A stretch of DNA of 64,000 nucleotides from Psychromonas sp. Urea-02u-13. GTDB lineage: Bacteria > Pseudomonadota > Gammaproteobacteria > Enterobacterales > Psychromonadaceae. Made by a program: the position numbers and the translations under genes. The notes beneath the pieces are model-generated. The model ran no database searches. It saw nothing but the letters and a program-made list of their open reading frames with translations, and was not told the origin of the DNA. Numbering within the stretch: position 1 is the stretch's first letter; every line of letters starts with the position of its first letter. Location: NCBI RefSeq assembly GCF_002835995.1, contig NZ_PJBZ01000044.1, forward strand, positions 1 through 64,000. The letters run 5' to 3'. Of the stretch, positions 27,273 to 36,698 are shown piece by piece.

Positions 27273-28298
27273 ATGGCAGATTTATTATCCCAAGACGAAA
27301 TTGACGCGCTATTACATGGTGTTGATGATGTTGAAGAGGAGGTCGCTGAGAGTGAAGGAGGAGGGGGAGAATCCCATATCCATTTTGACTTTTCATCGCA
27401 AGACCGCATCGTACGTGGTCGTATGCCAACACTGGAATTGGTTAATGAGCGTTTTGCGCGTCATTTAAGAATCAGTTTATTTAATATGTTACGCCATACT
27501 GCAGAGGTCTCTATTAACGGAGTACAGATGCTTAAGTTTGGTGAATACGTACATACTCTTTTTGTACCAACGAGCTTGAACATGGTACGTTTTCGTCCTT
27601 TAAAAGGGACGGCTCTAGTTACCATGGAAGCGCGTTTAGTTTTTATATTAGTAGAGAATTTTTTTGGTGGCGATGGCCGTCATCATGCAAAAATAGAAGG
27701 CCGAGAATTCACGCCAACTGAGCGTCGTATTATTCAAATGTTATTAAAAATAATATTCGAAGATTATCATGATGCATGGGCGCCGGTAATGGATGCGGAA
27801 TTTGAATATTTAGATTCTGAAGTAAACCCCGCGATGGCTAATATCGTTAGTCCAACCGAAGTAATTGTGGTTAACTCTTTTCATATTGAGCTAGATGGCG
27901 GTGGCGGTGACTTCCATATTGCAATGCCTTATTCAATGCTAGAGCCAATTCGCGAATTACTCGATGCCGGTGTGCAAAGTGATAAAGAGGATACAGATCA
28001 ACGCTGGAGCCAAGCATTAGAAGATGAAATCATGGATGTTGATGTTGATTTCAGCGCTAAATTATTAGAAAAAGAGTTACCTCTACGTGACATGATGGAT
28101 TGGAAGGCCGGCGATATTATCCCTGTTGACTTACCGGAATCATTGCTGGTTTCAGTTGAAGGTTTACCTACTTTTAGAGCAACATTAGGGCAAAGCAATG
28201 AGCATTTGGCGCTCAAGATAATAGAGCGAATTAATCGTCCTGAATTACAAAACAAGCAATTACAGTTGGGTAATCTCAATGAAATTGAAAAAAATTAA
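27273..28298 (+). CDS. fliM: Flagellar motor switch protein FliM
   Basis: A 341-residue C-ring protein. The N-terminal CheY-P binding motif LLSQDEIDALLHGVDD is intact. The middle CheC-like domain includes GGDGRHHAKIEGREFTPTE, and the C-terminal SPOA domain begins near residue 255 (RDMMDWKAGDIIPVDLPE). It links CheY-P signals to motor reversal. It follows fliL by 31 bases and precedes fliN by 15. Confidence 0.96.
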   Translation: MADLLSQDEIDALLHGVDDVEEEVAESEGGGGESHIHFDFSSQDRIVRGRMPTLELVNERFARHLRISLFNMLRHTAEVSINGVQMLKFGEYVHTLFVPTSLNMVRFRPLKGTALVTMEARLVFILVENFFGGDGRHHAKIEGREFTPTERRIIQMLLKIIFEDYHDAWAPVMDAEFEYLDSEVNPAMANIVSPTEVIVVNSFHIELDGGGGDFHIAMPYSMLEPIRELLDAGVQSDKEDTDQRWSQALEDEIMDVDVDFSAKLLEKELPLRDMMDWKAGDIIPVDLPESLLVSVEGLPTFRATLGQSNEHLALKIIERINRPELQNKQLQLGNLNEIEKN

Positions 28299-28313
28299 AC
28301 GATAGGAATAATT

Positions 28314-28706
28314 ATGACTACAGAACAAGATATGGCTGATGAATGGGCTGCTGCTTTAGAAGAATCTGGGGATGCGGATGATGGAGCAAGTAATATTCAT
28401 CTGGATGAGCTAGAAGATACAGCAAGACCAATAAGCGCAGAAGAGCATGCGCGCTTAGACAGTATTTTAGATATTCCAGTGACTATTTCTATGGAAGTAG
28501 GGCGAAGTAAAATTAATATTCGTAACTTACTGCAATTAAACCAAGGTTCGGTTGTTGAATTAGATCGTATTGCCGGGGAGCCTCTTGATGTATTAGTCAA
28601 TGGTACCCTTATCGCACATGGTGAAGTGGTGGTAGTAAACGATAAATTTGGTATTCGTTTAACGGATGTTATTAGTCAAACAGAACGTATTAAGAAACTT
28701 AAATGA
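28314..28706 (+). CDS. fliN: Flagellar motor switch protein FliN
   Basis: A 130-residue C-ring protein with an acidic N-terminal segment and a C-terminal SPOA domain: IPVTISMEVGRSKINIRNLL, SVVELDRIAGEPLDVLVNG and GEVVVVNDKFGIRLTDVI. It docks FliH/FliI complexes and helps form the base of the switch. The end overlaps fliO (ATGA). Confidence 0.95.
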   Translation: MTTEQDMADEWAAALEESGDADDGASNIHLDELEDTARPISAEEHARLDSILDIPVTISMEVGRSKINIRNLLQLNQGSVVELDRIAGEPLDVLVNGTLIAHGEVVVVNDKFGIRLTDVISQTERIKKLK

Positions 28707-29119
28707 ATTATGCTGTGGTGGTTGTTGCTCTCTTTTTCCCTGCAACGAGTTGGGCTGAAGAAGCGTTAAAGTCATCGCCTGATTTAGCGGTCGGTAGTAT
28801 GATCGCTTCATTGTTATTGGTCATTGCTTGTATTTTTATTTTTGCATTTTTAATGAAAAAAAGTAATTTAATACACAATGGTCGCGGTAAAACACTGATT
28901 AAAGTGATTGCCACACAACCATTAACTAATAAAGGACGAGTGCAAATAATAGAAGTGGGTGAAAAACGCTACATCGTTGGCGTAACGGAGCAGCAAATTA
29001 GTTTATTGGATACCATCGCTATTCCTGAAGATGAACTGCTTGCTGAGTTATCACCCGAAACGCCTATTAATCCTTTTGCCTCGTTACTTTCTAAAATAAG
29101 CGCTAAGCGTAATGAATAA
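28703..29119 (+). CDS. fliO: Flagellar export gate assembly protein FliO
   Basis: A 138-residue membrane protein with an N-terminal signal-like segment (up to SWA at about residue 17), one transmembrane helix at about 31-51 ([20 protein letters not shown]) and a cytoplasmic beta domain with [23 protein letters not shown] divided around GRVQI. FliO assists FliP assembly. It overlaps both neighbours. Confidence 0.88.
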   Translation: MNYAVVVVALFFPATSWAEEALKSSPDLAVGSMIASLLLVIACIFIFAFLMKKSNLIHNGRGKTLIKVIATQPLTNKGRVQIIEVGEKRYIVGVTEQQISLLDTIAIPEDELLAELSPETPINPFASLLSKISAKRNE

Positions 29120-29858
29120 ACTACTTTTACTGTTAACCACGCTATTATTGTTTATCTCTCCTTCTGTCTTTGCGGAAGCTGGAGGGTTATCGGCATTAAC
29201 CGTCACAACTAATTCTGGTGGCGACCAAGAGTATAGCGTAACACTACAAGTTTTAGCGTTTATGACGGCGCTGAGTTTCTTACCTGCCATGCTTATTTTG
29301 ATGACCTCATTCACACGTATTGTGGTGGTGATGTCGATTTTACGACAAGCATTAGGTCTTCAGCAAACGCCTTCTAATCAAGTGATTAACGGTATTGCGC
29401 TGTTTCTCACTTTTTTTATTATGACGCCCGTTTTTGATAAAATTAATGAGACCGCTTTACAGCCTTATCTCAATGAAAATATGCCCATTGGGGAAGCATT
29501 AGATCTCGGTAAAAAACCGATGATGGAATTCATGCTTTCTCAAACACGTTTAAAAGATCTAGAAATGTTTTTGGAAATCGCCGATGTTCAGGTTGATACT
29601 CCAGAAGAAGTGCCTATTACGGTATTGATTCCTGCATTTGTGACCAGTGAACTAAAAACCGCGTTCCAAATTGGTTTTATGGTTTTCATTCCCTTTTTGA
29701 TTATCGATTTAGTGGTCGCGAGTATTTTAATGGCGATGGGTATGATGATGTTGTCACCTATGATTGTATCCTTACCCTTTAAACTGATGTTATTTGTATT
29801 AGTTGATGGCTGGAACTTGATCATGGGCAGTCTCGCAAACAGCTTTGGCCTGTTGTAG
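29112..29858 (+). CDS. fliP: Flagellar export gate protein FliP
   Basis: A 248-residue export gate subunit with a cleavable signal peptide ([17 protein letters not shown]) and four further membrane helices. Conserved segments include [39 protein letters not shown], and [20 protein letters not shown]. Five FliP subunits with FliQ and FliR form the export channel. Confidence 0.96.
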   Translation: MNKLLLLLTTLLLFISPSVFAEAGGLSALTVTTNSGGDQEYSVTLQVLAFMTALSFLPAMLILMTSFTRIVVVMSILRQALGLQQTPSNQVINGIALFLTFFIMTPVFDKINETALQPYLNENMPIGEALDLGKKPMMEFMLSQTRLKDLEMFLEIADVQVDTPEEVPITVLIPAFVTSELKTAFQIGFMVFIPFLIIDLVVASILMAMGMMMLSPMIVSLPFKLMLFVLVDGWNLIMGSLANSFGLL

Positions 29859-29866
29859 GAGGATAA

Positions 29867-30136
29867 ATGGAACCGGAAGCGTTTGTTAACATATTTCAAC
29901 AAGCTTTATGGACCGTATTATTGCTTGTTTCTGCGGTTATCGTTCCGAGTTTGTTGATTGGTTTGGTGGTCGCTGTATTCCAAGCCGCTACCTCAATCAA
30001 TGAACAAACATTGAGTTTTTTACCTCGATTAATTATGACATTAGCCTCTTTAGGCATGGGCGCACATTGGGGGATGGGAAAGTTAATGGAGTTTTTTGTC
30101 TCCATGATTGATCAAATTCCGCTAGTAGTAGGTTAG
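29867..30136 (+). CDS. fliQ: Flagellar export gate protein FliQ
   Basis: An 89-residue protein with two membrane helices (about 15-38 and 50-72) and the motif VAVFQAATSINEQTLSFLPR, which is diagnostic for FliQ. AGGAGG stands six bases upstream of the ATG. It is followed two bases later by the fliR GTG. Confidence 0.95.
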   Translation: MEPEAFVNIFQQALWTVLLLVSAVIVPSLLIGLVVAVFQAATSINEQTLSFLPRLIMTLASLGMGAHWGMGKLMEFFVSMIDQIPLVVG

Positions 30137-30138
30137 GC

Positions 30139-30933
30139 GTGGAATTTTCTGCCGACGCAATTGCGGGTTGGATTGCCACCTATATGTGGTCATTTACACG
30201 TATTGCAGCAATGTTGATGGTGATGGTTGCTATTGGCTCACGTACTACGCCACAAAGGGTGCGTCTATTTTATGCCTTGGCGATTACCGTTGCTGTATTC
30301 CCTGTTCTTCCCCCCGCACCAATGGATATCGAATTATTCTCACTCGCTAGCGCCTTTATAGTTTTACAGCAAATGTTGATCGGTATTGCGATTGGCACTA
30401 TCTCTACTTTTGTAGTGCAAACCTTTGTGGTCGCAGGACAAATCATTGCGATGCAAACCAGTTTAGGTTTTGCTTCGATGGCAGATCCGATGAATGGTCA
30501 ATCATCACCCGTTGTGGGGCAGTTTTATGTTTTGCTGGTGACGCTGCTGTTTTTAGATGCCGATGGGCATCTATTAATGATTGAACTTATCGTGCGAAGT
30601 TTTGATACCTTACCTATTTCAATGGAAGGTTTACTCGCTACTGATTATAAAAAATTAGCGGGATGGTTCTCGATTATGTTTCAGGCTGCACTCTCCTTAT
30701 CATTAGCATCGATGGTGGCCATGTTATTGGTTAATCTATCATTTGGTATTATGACTAAGGCTGCACCGCAGTTAAATATATTCAGCTTAGGTTTTTCGAT
30801 AAGTATGGTATTTGGTTTATTTGTCATCTGGATAACACTAATAAGTGTGCCAATGCACTTTGAAAATCAATGGTTGCGTGGCATCACTACCATCTGTGAG
30901 TTATTAAATGGGGTTTGCGAACAGCAACCTTAG
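30139..30933 (+). CDS. fliR: Flagellar export gate protein FliR
   Basis: A 264-residue polytopic protein starting at GTG 30139. It contains RIAAMLMVMVAIGSRTTPQR, then VVAGQIIAMQTSLGFASMAD, the conserved FliR core, and about six hydrophobic helices. One FliR subunit completes the FliP/FliQ channel. Its TAG stop merges with the AGGAG ribosome site of flhB. Confidence 0.95.
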   Translation: MEFSADAIAGWIATYMWSFTRIAAMLMVMVAIGSRTTPQRVRLFYALAITVAVFPVLPPAPMDIELFSLASAFIVLQQMLIGIAIGTISTFVVQTFVVAGQIIAMQTSLGFASMADPMNGQSSPVVGQFYVLLVTLLFLDADGHLLMIELIVRSFDTLPISMEGLLATDYKKLAGWFSIMFQAALSLSLASMVAMLLVNLSFGIMTKAAPQLNIFSLGFSISMVFGLFVIWITLISVPMHFENQWLRGITTICELLNGVCEQQP

Positions 30934-30945
30934 AGGAGTCTTACC

Positions 30946-32085
30946 ATCGCAGAAAATGAGAATGGCACGGAACGCTCCGAAGAAGCCACCGCAGAGAAAA
31001 TACGAAAGTCCAAGGAAAAGGGGCAGGTTGCGCGTTCAAAAGAACTAGCAACCGCTTCTGTATTGATTTCTGCAGCGCTTTCTTTGCTTATTTTCGGTGA
31101 CCGATTAGCCTTTGAACTGTCTGTGATGATGAAGCGTGGTTTCTCTTTTGAGCGCAGTGTGCTCTTCTCCCCTGAATATATGTGGATTCACCTTTCGGCT
31201 ATTTCGAAAGGGCTAGCCATGCCGATGTTCATCATCTTATTAATGCTCTTTGTTATCTCTATTTTAGGCAGTTCATTGCTCGGAGGTATGTTATTTAGTA
31301 CTAAAGCAATGATGCCAAAATGGAGTCGATTAAGCCCTAAAGCGGGGATTAAACGTATGCTGGGTATGCAAGCCTGGGTTGAACTATTAAAGTCTATTTT
31401 AAAAGTGCTGGTGGTGATTGGCATGGCGTGGTGGATTTTAGGGGTGACTTTTGAGCGTATTTTGCACTTATCAGTCATGTCTTTGCCGGGCAGTGTATTT
31501 GAAGCATTAGACATGCTTATTTGGATGTTTCTCTTATTGTGTTGTTCTATGTTATTAATTGTGGCGATTGATGTGCCTTATCAGATTCATAAGCACAGTG
31601 AAGAGCTAAAAATGACGAAGCAAGAAGTAAAGGATGAATACCGAAACTCAGAAGGTAAGCCTGAAGTTAAGCAACGTATCCGTCAATTACAATATGAGGC
31701 TTCACAGCGTAAAATGATGGGTGATGTCCCAGATGCCGATGTTATTGTGACAAACCCGACGCATTATTCTGTTGCCATTAAATATGATCAACTTGGCGCT
31801 CGTGCCCCTTACATTGTGGCTAAAGGTATCGATTTTATGGCGCTTAAAATCCGTGAAGTTGGGCGTGAGTATGAAGTGCCAGTGATGCAGTCACCGCCTC
31901 TTTGTCGTGCCATTTACCATACCACTGAAATTGGTGATGAAGTGCCTGAAGAATTATTTGTCGCAATTGCACAGGTACTGGCCTATATTTACCAGCTTGA
32001 TCAATTCCGTAAAGGAAAGTCAGGTCGCCCTAAAGCGTTGCCAAATGATTTGGGCATTCCTAAAGGTTTCCAATATAATGAGTAA
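30946..32085 (+). CDS. flhB: Flagellar export switch protein FlhB (apparent ATC start)
   Basis: A 379-residue membrane protein that switches export from rod/hook to filament substrates. The N-terminal family motif ERSEEATAEKIRKSKEKGQV is encoded from 30976 on, but no ATG, GTG or TTG lies between the in-frame TAG at 30931 and this motif. ATC at 30946 followed by GCAGAAAATGAG would read MAENE, as in other FlhB proteins, and has AGGAG seven bases upstream. With this start the autocleavage motif NPTH falls at 270-273, next to its position in E. coli (269-272). The first conventional start is TTG 31063, which would delete the conserved N terminus. Four membrane helices are present. Confidence 0.9.
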   Translation: MAENENGTERSEEATAEKIRKSKEKGQVARSKELATASVLISAALSLLIFGDRLAFELSVMMKRGFSFERSVLFSPEYMWIHLSAISKGLAMPMFIILLMLFVISILGSSLLGGMLFSTKAMMPKWSRLSPKAGIKRMLGMQAWVELLKSILKVLVVIGMAWWILGVTFERILHLSVMSLPGSVFEALDMLIWMFLLLCCSMLLIVAIDVPYQIHKHSEELKMTKQEVKDEYRNSEGKPEVKQRIRQLQYEASQRKMMGDVPDADVIVTNPTHYSVAIKYDQLGARAPYIVAKGIDFMALKIREVGREYEVPVMQSPPLCRAIYHTTEIGDEVPEELFVAIAQVLAYIYQLDQFRKGKSGRPKALPNDLGIPKGFQYNE

Positions 32086-32114
32086 CTTCAAGTTCTTAGC
32101 AATAATTTCTTATA

Positions 32115-32130
32115 TGGCCTAAAGCTTGCT
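32115..32130 (+). promoter_or_regulatory. Putative sigma-54 promoter of flhA
   Basis: TGGCCT-AAAGC-TTGCT keeps both invariant pairs (GG at -24, GC at -12) and 14 or so of the 16 positions of the usual layout. The start of transcription would be near 32141, about 90 bases before the likely flhA start. A class II flhA-flhF-flhG-fliA promoter is known in Vibrio. Confidence 0.75.
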
Positions 32131-32230
32131 TATTAATATGCATAATGACTTTGAAAAGCCTAAAGTTATTATTCATTAGACGGCTAATTGAGCCATAAAT
32201 ATATTTTCTATAAAAGCGCAGGTTATTCAT

Positions 32231-34330
32231 ATTAATACGTTACTTACCTCTCTCTGGGGAAAAAAGGCTAAAATACTGGGTGGTTTAGGTACACCGCTAA
32301 TGGTATTGGCGGCGTTAGGCATGGTTGTTCTACCAATGCCCACGATACTGCTCGATATACTTTTTACCTTTAACATCGCGCTAGCATTAGTCGTGTTACT
32401 GGTTTCAATCTATACCCAACGCCCTCTAGATTTTGCTGCTTTCCCTACTGTACTGCTTATTGCGACGCTTTTACGTTTGGCTTTGAACGTTGCTTCCACA
32501 CGTGTTGTTTTATTAGAAGGGCATCAAGGTGGCGCTGCCGCTGGACATGTTATTGAAGCCTTTGGTGAAGTGGTTATTGGTGGTAATTTAGCGGTAGGTT
32601 TAATTGTTTTCTTAATATTGATGATCATTAACTTTGTGGTTGTGACGAAAGGTGCGGGACGTATCGCAGAAGTAAGCGCACGTTTTACACTTGATGCAAT
32701 GCCAGGTAAACAGATGGCTATTGATGCCGATCTAAATGCGGGCCTTATTGATCAAGAGCAAGCACGTACTCGACGTGAAGAGGTTACCATGGAGGCTGAT
32801 TTTTACGGCTCTATGGATGGTGCGAGTAAATTTGTAAAAGGTGATGCGATTGCGGGCATCATGATCCTGTTTATCAATATAATTGGTGGTTTTATTATTG
32901 GTATGGTGCAATATGACTTGCCACTCTCACAAGCAGCTGAAATTTATACTATATTAACAATTGGTGATGGGTTAGTTGCACAAATACCCTCTCTGTTATT
33001 ATCTATTGCAGCCGCTATTACGGTAACTCGAGAAAATACTTCCGCGGATATGGGCGGGCGCATGTTGGGTCAAATGTTTGACGATCCTAAAGCGCTAACG
33101 ATTACAGCGGGTATTTTACTGATTATGGGTATTGTGCCTGGCATGCCACACCTTGCCTTTTTATCGTTAGGTGGGCTGGCCGCTGGTGGAGCTTACTGGC
33201 AAATCAATAAAATAAAACAGAAAGCTATCGCTGCTGAAAAAGGTGATGAAGGTGGCGATGTAGCAAAAGGTGGCGCATCTTCACCACCGAAAGAGCTGGG
33301 TTGGGACGACGTGCGAAGTGTCGATACTATCGGTTTAGAAGTGGGTTATCGTCTTATTCCTTTGGTTGATAAAAGCCAAGGCGGAGAGTTACTGGATCGC
33401 ATTAAAGGGGTACGTAAAAAGTTATCTCAAGAAATGGGCTTTTTAATTCCACCGGTACATATTCGTGATAATCTCGATCTTTCACCAAATAATTATAATA
33501 TATCCCTTATGGGGGTGGGTTGTGGCAACGCAGATATCTATCATGATAAAGATATGGCGATTAATCCAGGGCAGGTTTTTGGGCCTATAGAAGGCGTAGC
33601 CGGCATTGACCCTGCTTTTGGCCTAGAAGCCACCTGGATTGATGAAGCACAACGAGAACAAGCGCAAGCGCTCGGTTATACGGTAGTAGACACTGCAACT
33701 GTAGTTGCAACACATCTTAGCCAAATACTGAGTAATAATGCAGCCCAGCTATTAGGGCATGAAGAAGCACAAAGTATGTTGGATTTATTGGCTAAAAAAC
33801 ACCCTAAATTAGTAGAAGGTTTGGTCCCTGAGATACTGTCACTCAGCGCGGTTGTAAAAGTATTACAAAGTTTATTAAATGAAAATGTGGCAGTTCGTGA
33901 TATTCGTACTATTGTACAAACCTTAGTGGATTATGGACCACGTAGCCAAGATGCTGAAGTATTGACCGCTGCATGTCGTATCGCATTGAAACGTATGATA
34001 GTACAAGAGATTATTGGTAATGAAATTGAGCTACCTGTTATCACCTTATCGACTGAGCTGGAACAAATATTGCATCAGTCTATGCAAGCGGGTGGAAATG
34101 AAGGGGCAGGCATCGAGCCAGGACTGGCAGAGCGTATACAAACATCCTTAATAGAGGCTTCACAGCAACAGGAGTTGATTGGTCAAGCGGCTGTCTTGCT
34201 AACCTCTGGTATACTACGTAGCACACTGGCAAAATTTGTGAAGCATACAATACCAAGTTTACATGTACTCTCTTATCAGGAAATTCCTGATGATAAACAG
34301 ATAAAAATAATCAGCTCGATTGGGCAATAA
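32231..34330 (+). CDS. flhA: Flagellar export gate protein FlhA (non-canonical start likely)
   Basis: FlhA is the large export gate subunit with about eight membrane helices, the FHIPEP signature (RIAEVSARFTLDAMPGKQMA) and a cytoplasmic substrate-docking domain. The first ATG (32300) starts at MVLAALGMVVLPMP, cutting off the short N-terminal segment that relatives have. In-frame codons upstream read TSLWGKKAKILGGLGTPL, which looks like real FlhA sequence (LGTPL or LGAPL precedes helix 1 in many). No ATG, GTG or TTG lies between the in-frame TGA and 32300. I use ATT 32231 (AGG eight bases upstream, 699 residues); CTG 32276 with AAGG eight bases upstream (684 residues) is also possible, and ATG 32300 gives 676. 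Confidence 0.9.
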   Translation: MNTLLTSLWGKKAKILGGLGTPLMVLAALGMVVLPMPTILLDILFTFNIALALVVLLVSIYTQRPLDFAAFPTVLLIATLLRLALNVASTRVVLLEGHQGGAAAGHVIEAFGEVVIGGNLAVGLIVFLILMIINFVVVTKGAGRIAEVSARFTLDAMPGKQMAIDADLNAGLIDQEQARTRREEVTMEADFYGSMDGASKFVKGDAIAGIMILFINIIGGFIIGMVQYDLPLSQAAEIYTILTIGDGLVAQIPSLLLSIAAAITVTRENTSADMGGRMLGQMFDDPKALTITAGILLIMGIVPGMPHLAFLSLGGLAAGGAYWQINKIKQKAIAAEKGDEGGDVAKGGASSPPKELGWDDVRSVDTIGLEVGYRLIPLVDKSQGGELLDRIKGVRKKLSQEMGFLIPPVHIRDNLDLSPNNYNISLMGVGCGNADIYHDKDMAINPGQVFGPIEGVAGIDPAFGLEATWIDEAQREQAQALGYTVVDTATVVATHLSQILSNNAAQLLGHEEAQSMLDLLAKKHPKLVEGLVPEILSLSAVVKVLQSLLNENVAVRDIRTIVQTLVDYGPRSQDAEVLTAACRIALKRMIVQEIIGNEIELPVITLSTELEQILHQSMQAGGNEGAGIEPGLAERIQTSLIEASQQQELIGQAAVLLTSGILRSTLAKFVKHTIPSLHVLSYQEIPDDKQIKIISSIGQ

Positions 34331-34344
34331 TTGGTTGTATATAG

Positions 34345-35805
34345 ATGAAAATTAAACGTTTTTTTGCAAAAGATATGCGCACCGCAATGGTTGAGGTCAA
34401 AGAGGTCTTAGGGCCTGATGCTGTGATCATGTCTAATAAAAAAGTCGTAGGTGGTATAGAGATTGTTGCTGCTGTTGATTATCAAGCGCAACAGGCCGAA
34501 ACGAGCAATAAAAAAGAAGACTCATTAGCAGGTTTACAAGACGATAATGTACAACTTTCATCTCGAGCAAATAAAGCGCCAATAAAAGCTCAAAGAAGCC
34601 ATCGAAATGGTGCTAAAGAAAGCGGTGAAGATTTTGCTAAATCATTAAACTCTTTCTTTGGCAAAGTAGAAACACAACAGGCCAAAAATAGAGCTAAGAA
34701 AAGTAATACTGTAACGCAAAAAAGCAGAGATGAATTACCTGCTTTCTCTGCACTTTCAGAGCAAGCAGCAAAAACAAATAGGCCAAGAACGTTAGCTGAA
34801 CAGCAGAACTGGACCTCTAATGAACAACCTGTAAAAGTAAATGCAGGCATTCGACGTAACGCGCCAGTCGCTTCGCGTAATGATAATCAAGATATTGCGA
34901 AAATAAGCGAAGAAGTTGCTTCGTTAAGAAAATTACTCGAACATCAAGTTTCAGGCTTAATGTGGCAAGAGATGGAACGCAAAGAACCTATCCGTGCGAT
35001 GGTGATTAAGTGGCTATCTAAGGCTGGTTTTTCAGACGATATTGCGGATCAACTTGCGAGTTATATCCCAGAAGACGCCTCTTCAACGGAAGTTCAACAA
35101 TATATACAGGCATTATTACAAGATAAGATCTATATTGGAAAAAACGAGATTTTATCGCAAGGTGGCGCGATTGCATTATTAGGCCCAACAGGTGTCGGAA
35201 AAACGACGACCATTGCAAAACTTGCAGCACAATTTGCTATGAAATATGGGGCTGAACAAGTCGCATTAATAACCACTGATACTTATCGAATAGGTGCACA
35301 TGAACAACTTGCAACCTATGGTAAAATTATGGGCTGTAGTGTCAGAGTCGCTAAAGACGCCGATGAGTTATCTGAAATACTGTATCAGTTCCGCGAAAAG
35401 CGATTAGTACTTATCGATACCGCCGGAATGGGACAACGTGATATTCGCCTATCGGAGCAACTGGATACGTTAATGCGTAATAGTCGCGTCGATATTCAAA
35501 GTTATTTAGTGGTGTCGTCTACGGCGCAGCGTCGCGTTGTAGAAGAGGCAATTGATCATTTTAAGCGAATCCCACTTTCGGGCTGTATTTTAACCAAAGT
35601 GGATGAAAGTATCGGTTTGGGTGAATTATTAAGTGTCACCATACAACATGCTTTACCAATTAGTTACATAACAACCGGGCAGCGTGTACCTGAAGATATT
35701 GAGATTGCCAGTATAGATAATTTAATTTCAGGCACGTTAAATATGATGAATAAGATTTTTGAGCAAGAGCTGCATCAATGGTTTAGTAACTTCGAAAACG
35801 AATAG
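34345..35805 (+). CDS. flhF: Flagellar polar placement GTPase FlhF
   Basis: A 486-residue SRP-type GTPase that marks the cell pole for flagellum assembly. The N-terminal domain begins MKIKRFFAKDMRTAMVEVKE. A basic, disordered middle region precedes the NG domain: P-loop GPTGVGKTTTIAKLAA (about 279-294), DTYRIGAHEQL and DTAGMGQRD, then TKVDES. FlhG, encoded next, stimulates its GTPase. This pair implies polar flagella with controlled number. Confidence 0.95.
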   Translation: MKIKRFFAKDMRTAMVEVKEVLGPDAVIMSNKKVVGGIEIVAAVDYQAQQAETSNKKEDSLAGLQDDNVQLSSRANKAPIKAQRSHRNGAKESGEDFAKSLNSFFGKVETQQAKNRAKKSNTVTQKSRDELPAFSALSEQAAKTNRPRTLAEQQNWTSNEQPVKVNAGIRRNAPVASRNDNQDIAKISEEVASLRKLLEHQVSGLMWQEMERKEPIRAMVIKWLSKAGFSDDIADQLASYIPEDASSTEVQQYIQALLQDKIYIGKNEILSQGGAIALLGPTGVGKTTTIAKLAAQFAMKYGAEQVALITTDTYRIGAHEQLATYGKIMGCSVRVAKDADELSEILYQFREKRLVLIDTAGMGQRDIRLSEQLDTLMRNSRVDIQSYLVVSSTAQRRVVEEAIDHFKRIPLSGCILTKVDESIGLGELLSVTIQHALPISYITTGQRVPEDIEIASIDNLISGTLNMMNKIFEQELHQWFSNFENE

Positions 35806-35837
35806 AATTTAAAATCAATAATTTAGATGAGTATAAT

Positions 35838-36698
35838 ATGATTTCAGACCAAGCAAGCGGTTTAAGACGAATGAAAAACAACCAGATCAAAGTAATTGCT
35901 ATCACGGGTGGTAAAGGTGGTGTGGGCAAAACTAATGTGACACTGAATATGGCTGTTTCTCTTGCCCAGCGTGGCAAGCGTGTGTTGGTATTAGACGCCG
36001 ATTTAGGACTTGCTAACGTAGACGTTTTATTAGGTATACGTGTTACTAAGAATCTTTCACATGTTTTATCGGGTGAATGTACATTAGATGAAGTGATTGT
36101 TACGGGCCCTGATGGCGTGATGATTATTCCTGCCACTTCAGGTACTCAGTCAATGGTTGAATTATCTGATATAGAGCACGCAGGCCTGATTCAAGCATTT
36201 AGCTCATTGCAAACGCCGATTGACATGTTACTGATTGATACCGCAGCTGGTATTTCAAATATGGTGGTTAGTTTTGCTCAGGCTGCACAAGATGTTGTGA
36301 TGGTGGTATGTGATGAACCTACCTCAATTACCGATGCTTATGCGTTAATTAAAATACTCAGTAAGCAAAATGGTGTTTATAAATTTAAAATTGTTGCTAA
36401 CATGGTACGTAGTTTACGTGAAGGGCAAGATCTCTTTACTAAACTGACACGTGTTACGGATCGATTCTTAGATGCTTCGCTAGAACTTGTTGCCTGTATC
36501 CCATTTGATGGTAATGTGCGCCAAGCTGTACGTAAGCAAAAAGTAGTTGTACAAGCGTACCCTAAAACGCCTGCTTCGTTAGCTTTTAAAGCGCTAGCGA
36601 ATAGAGCCTGTGATTGGACTATTCCGCATCAGCCTGGAGGCCACTTAGAATTCTTCATTGAAAAATTATTACTAAATAATGCAGATGAGCAACGATAG
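35838..36698 (+). CDS. flhG: Flagellar number regulator FlhG (FleN, MinD-like ATPase)
   Basis: A 286-residue MinD/ParA ATPase. Residues 4-11 DQASGLRR form the N-terminal activator helix that stimulates FlhF. The deviant Walker A is TGGKGGVGKTNV, followed by VLVLDADLGLANVDVLLG and LLIDTAAGIS. FlhG limits flagella to one per pole and in related species inhibits the FlrA/FleQ master regulator. The stop TAG directly abuts the fliA GTG. Confidence 0.95.
   Translation: MISDQASGLRRMKNNQIKVIAITGGKGGVGKTNVTLNMAVSLAQRGKRVLVLDADLGLANVDVLLGIRVTKNLSHVLSGECTLDEVIVTGPDGVMIIPATSGTQSMVELSDIEHAGLIQAFSSLQTPIDMLLIDTAAGISNMVVSFAQAAQDVVMVVCDEPTSITDAYALIKILSKQNGVYKFKIVANMVRSLREGQDLFTKLTRVTDRFLDASLELVACIPFDGNVRQAVRKQKVVVQAYPKTPASLAFKALANRACDWTIPHQPGGHLEFFIEKLLLNNADEQR

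Noticed and set aside
30956-31050. Short frame starting at ATG 30956 inside flhB
   Set aside because: Out of frame with FlhB, about 30 codons, very basic, no homology recognised; likely chance.
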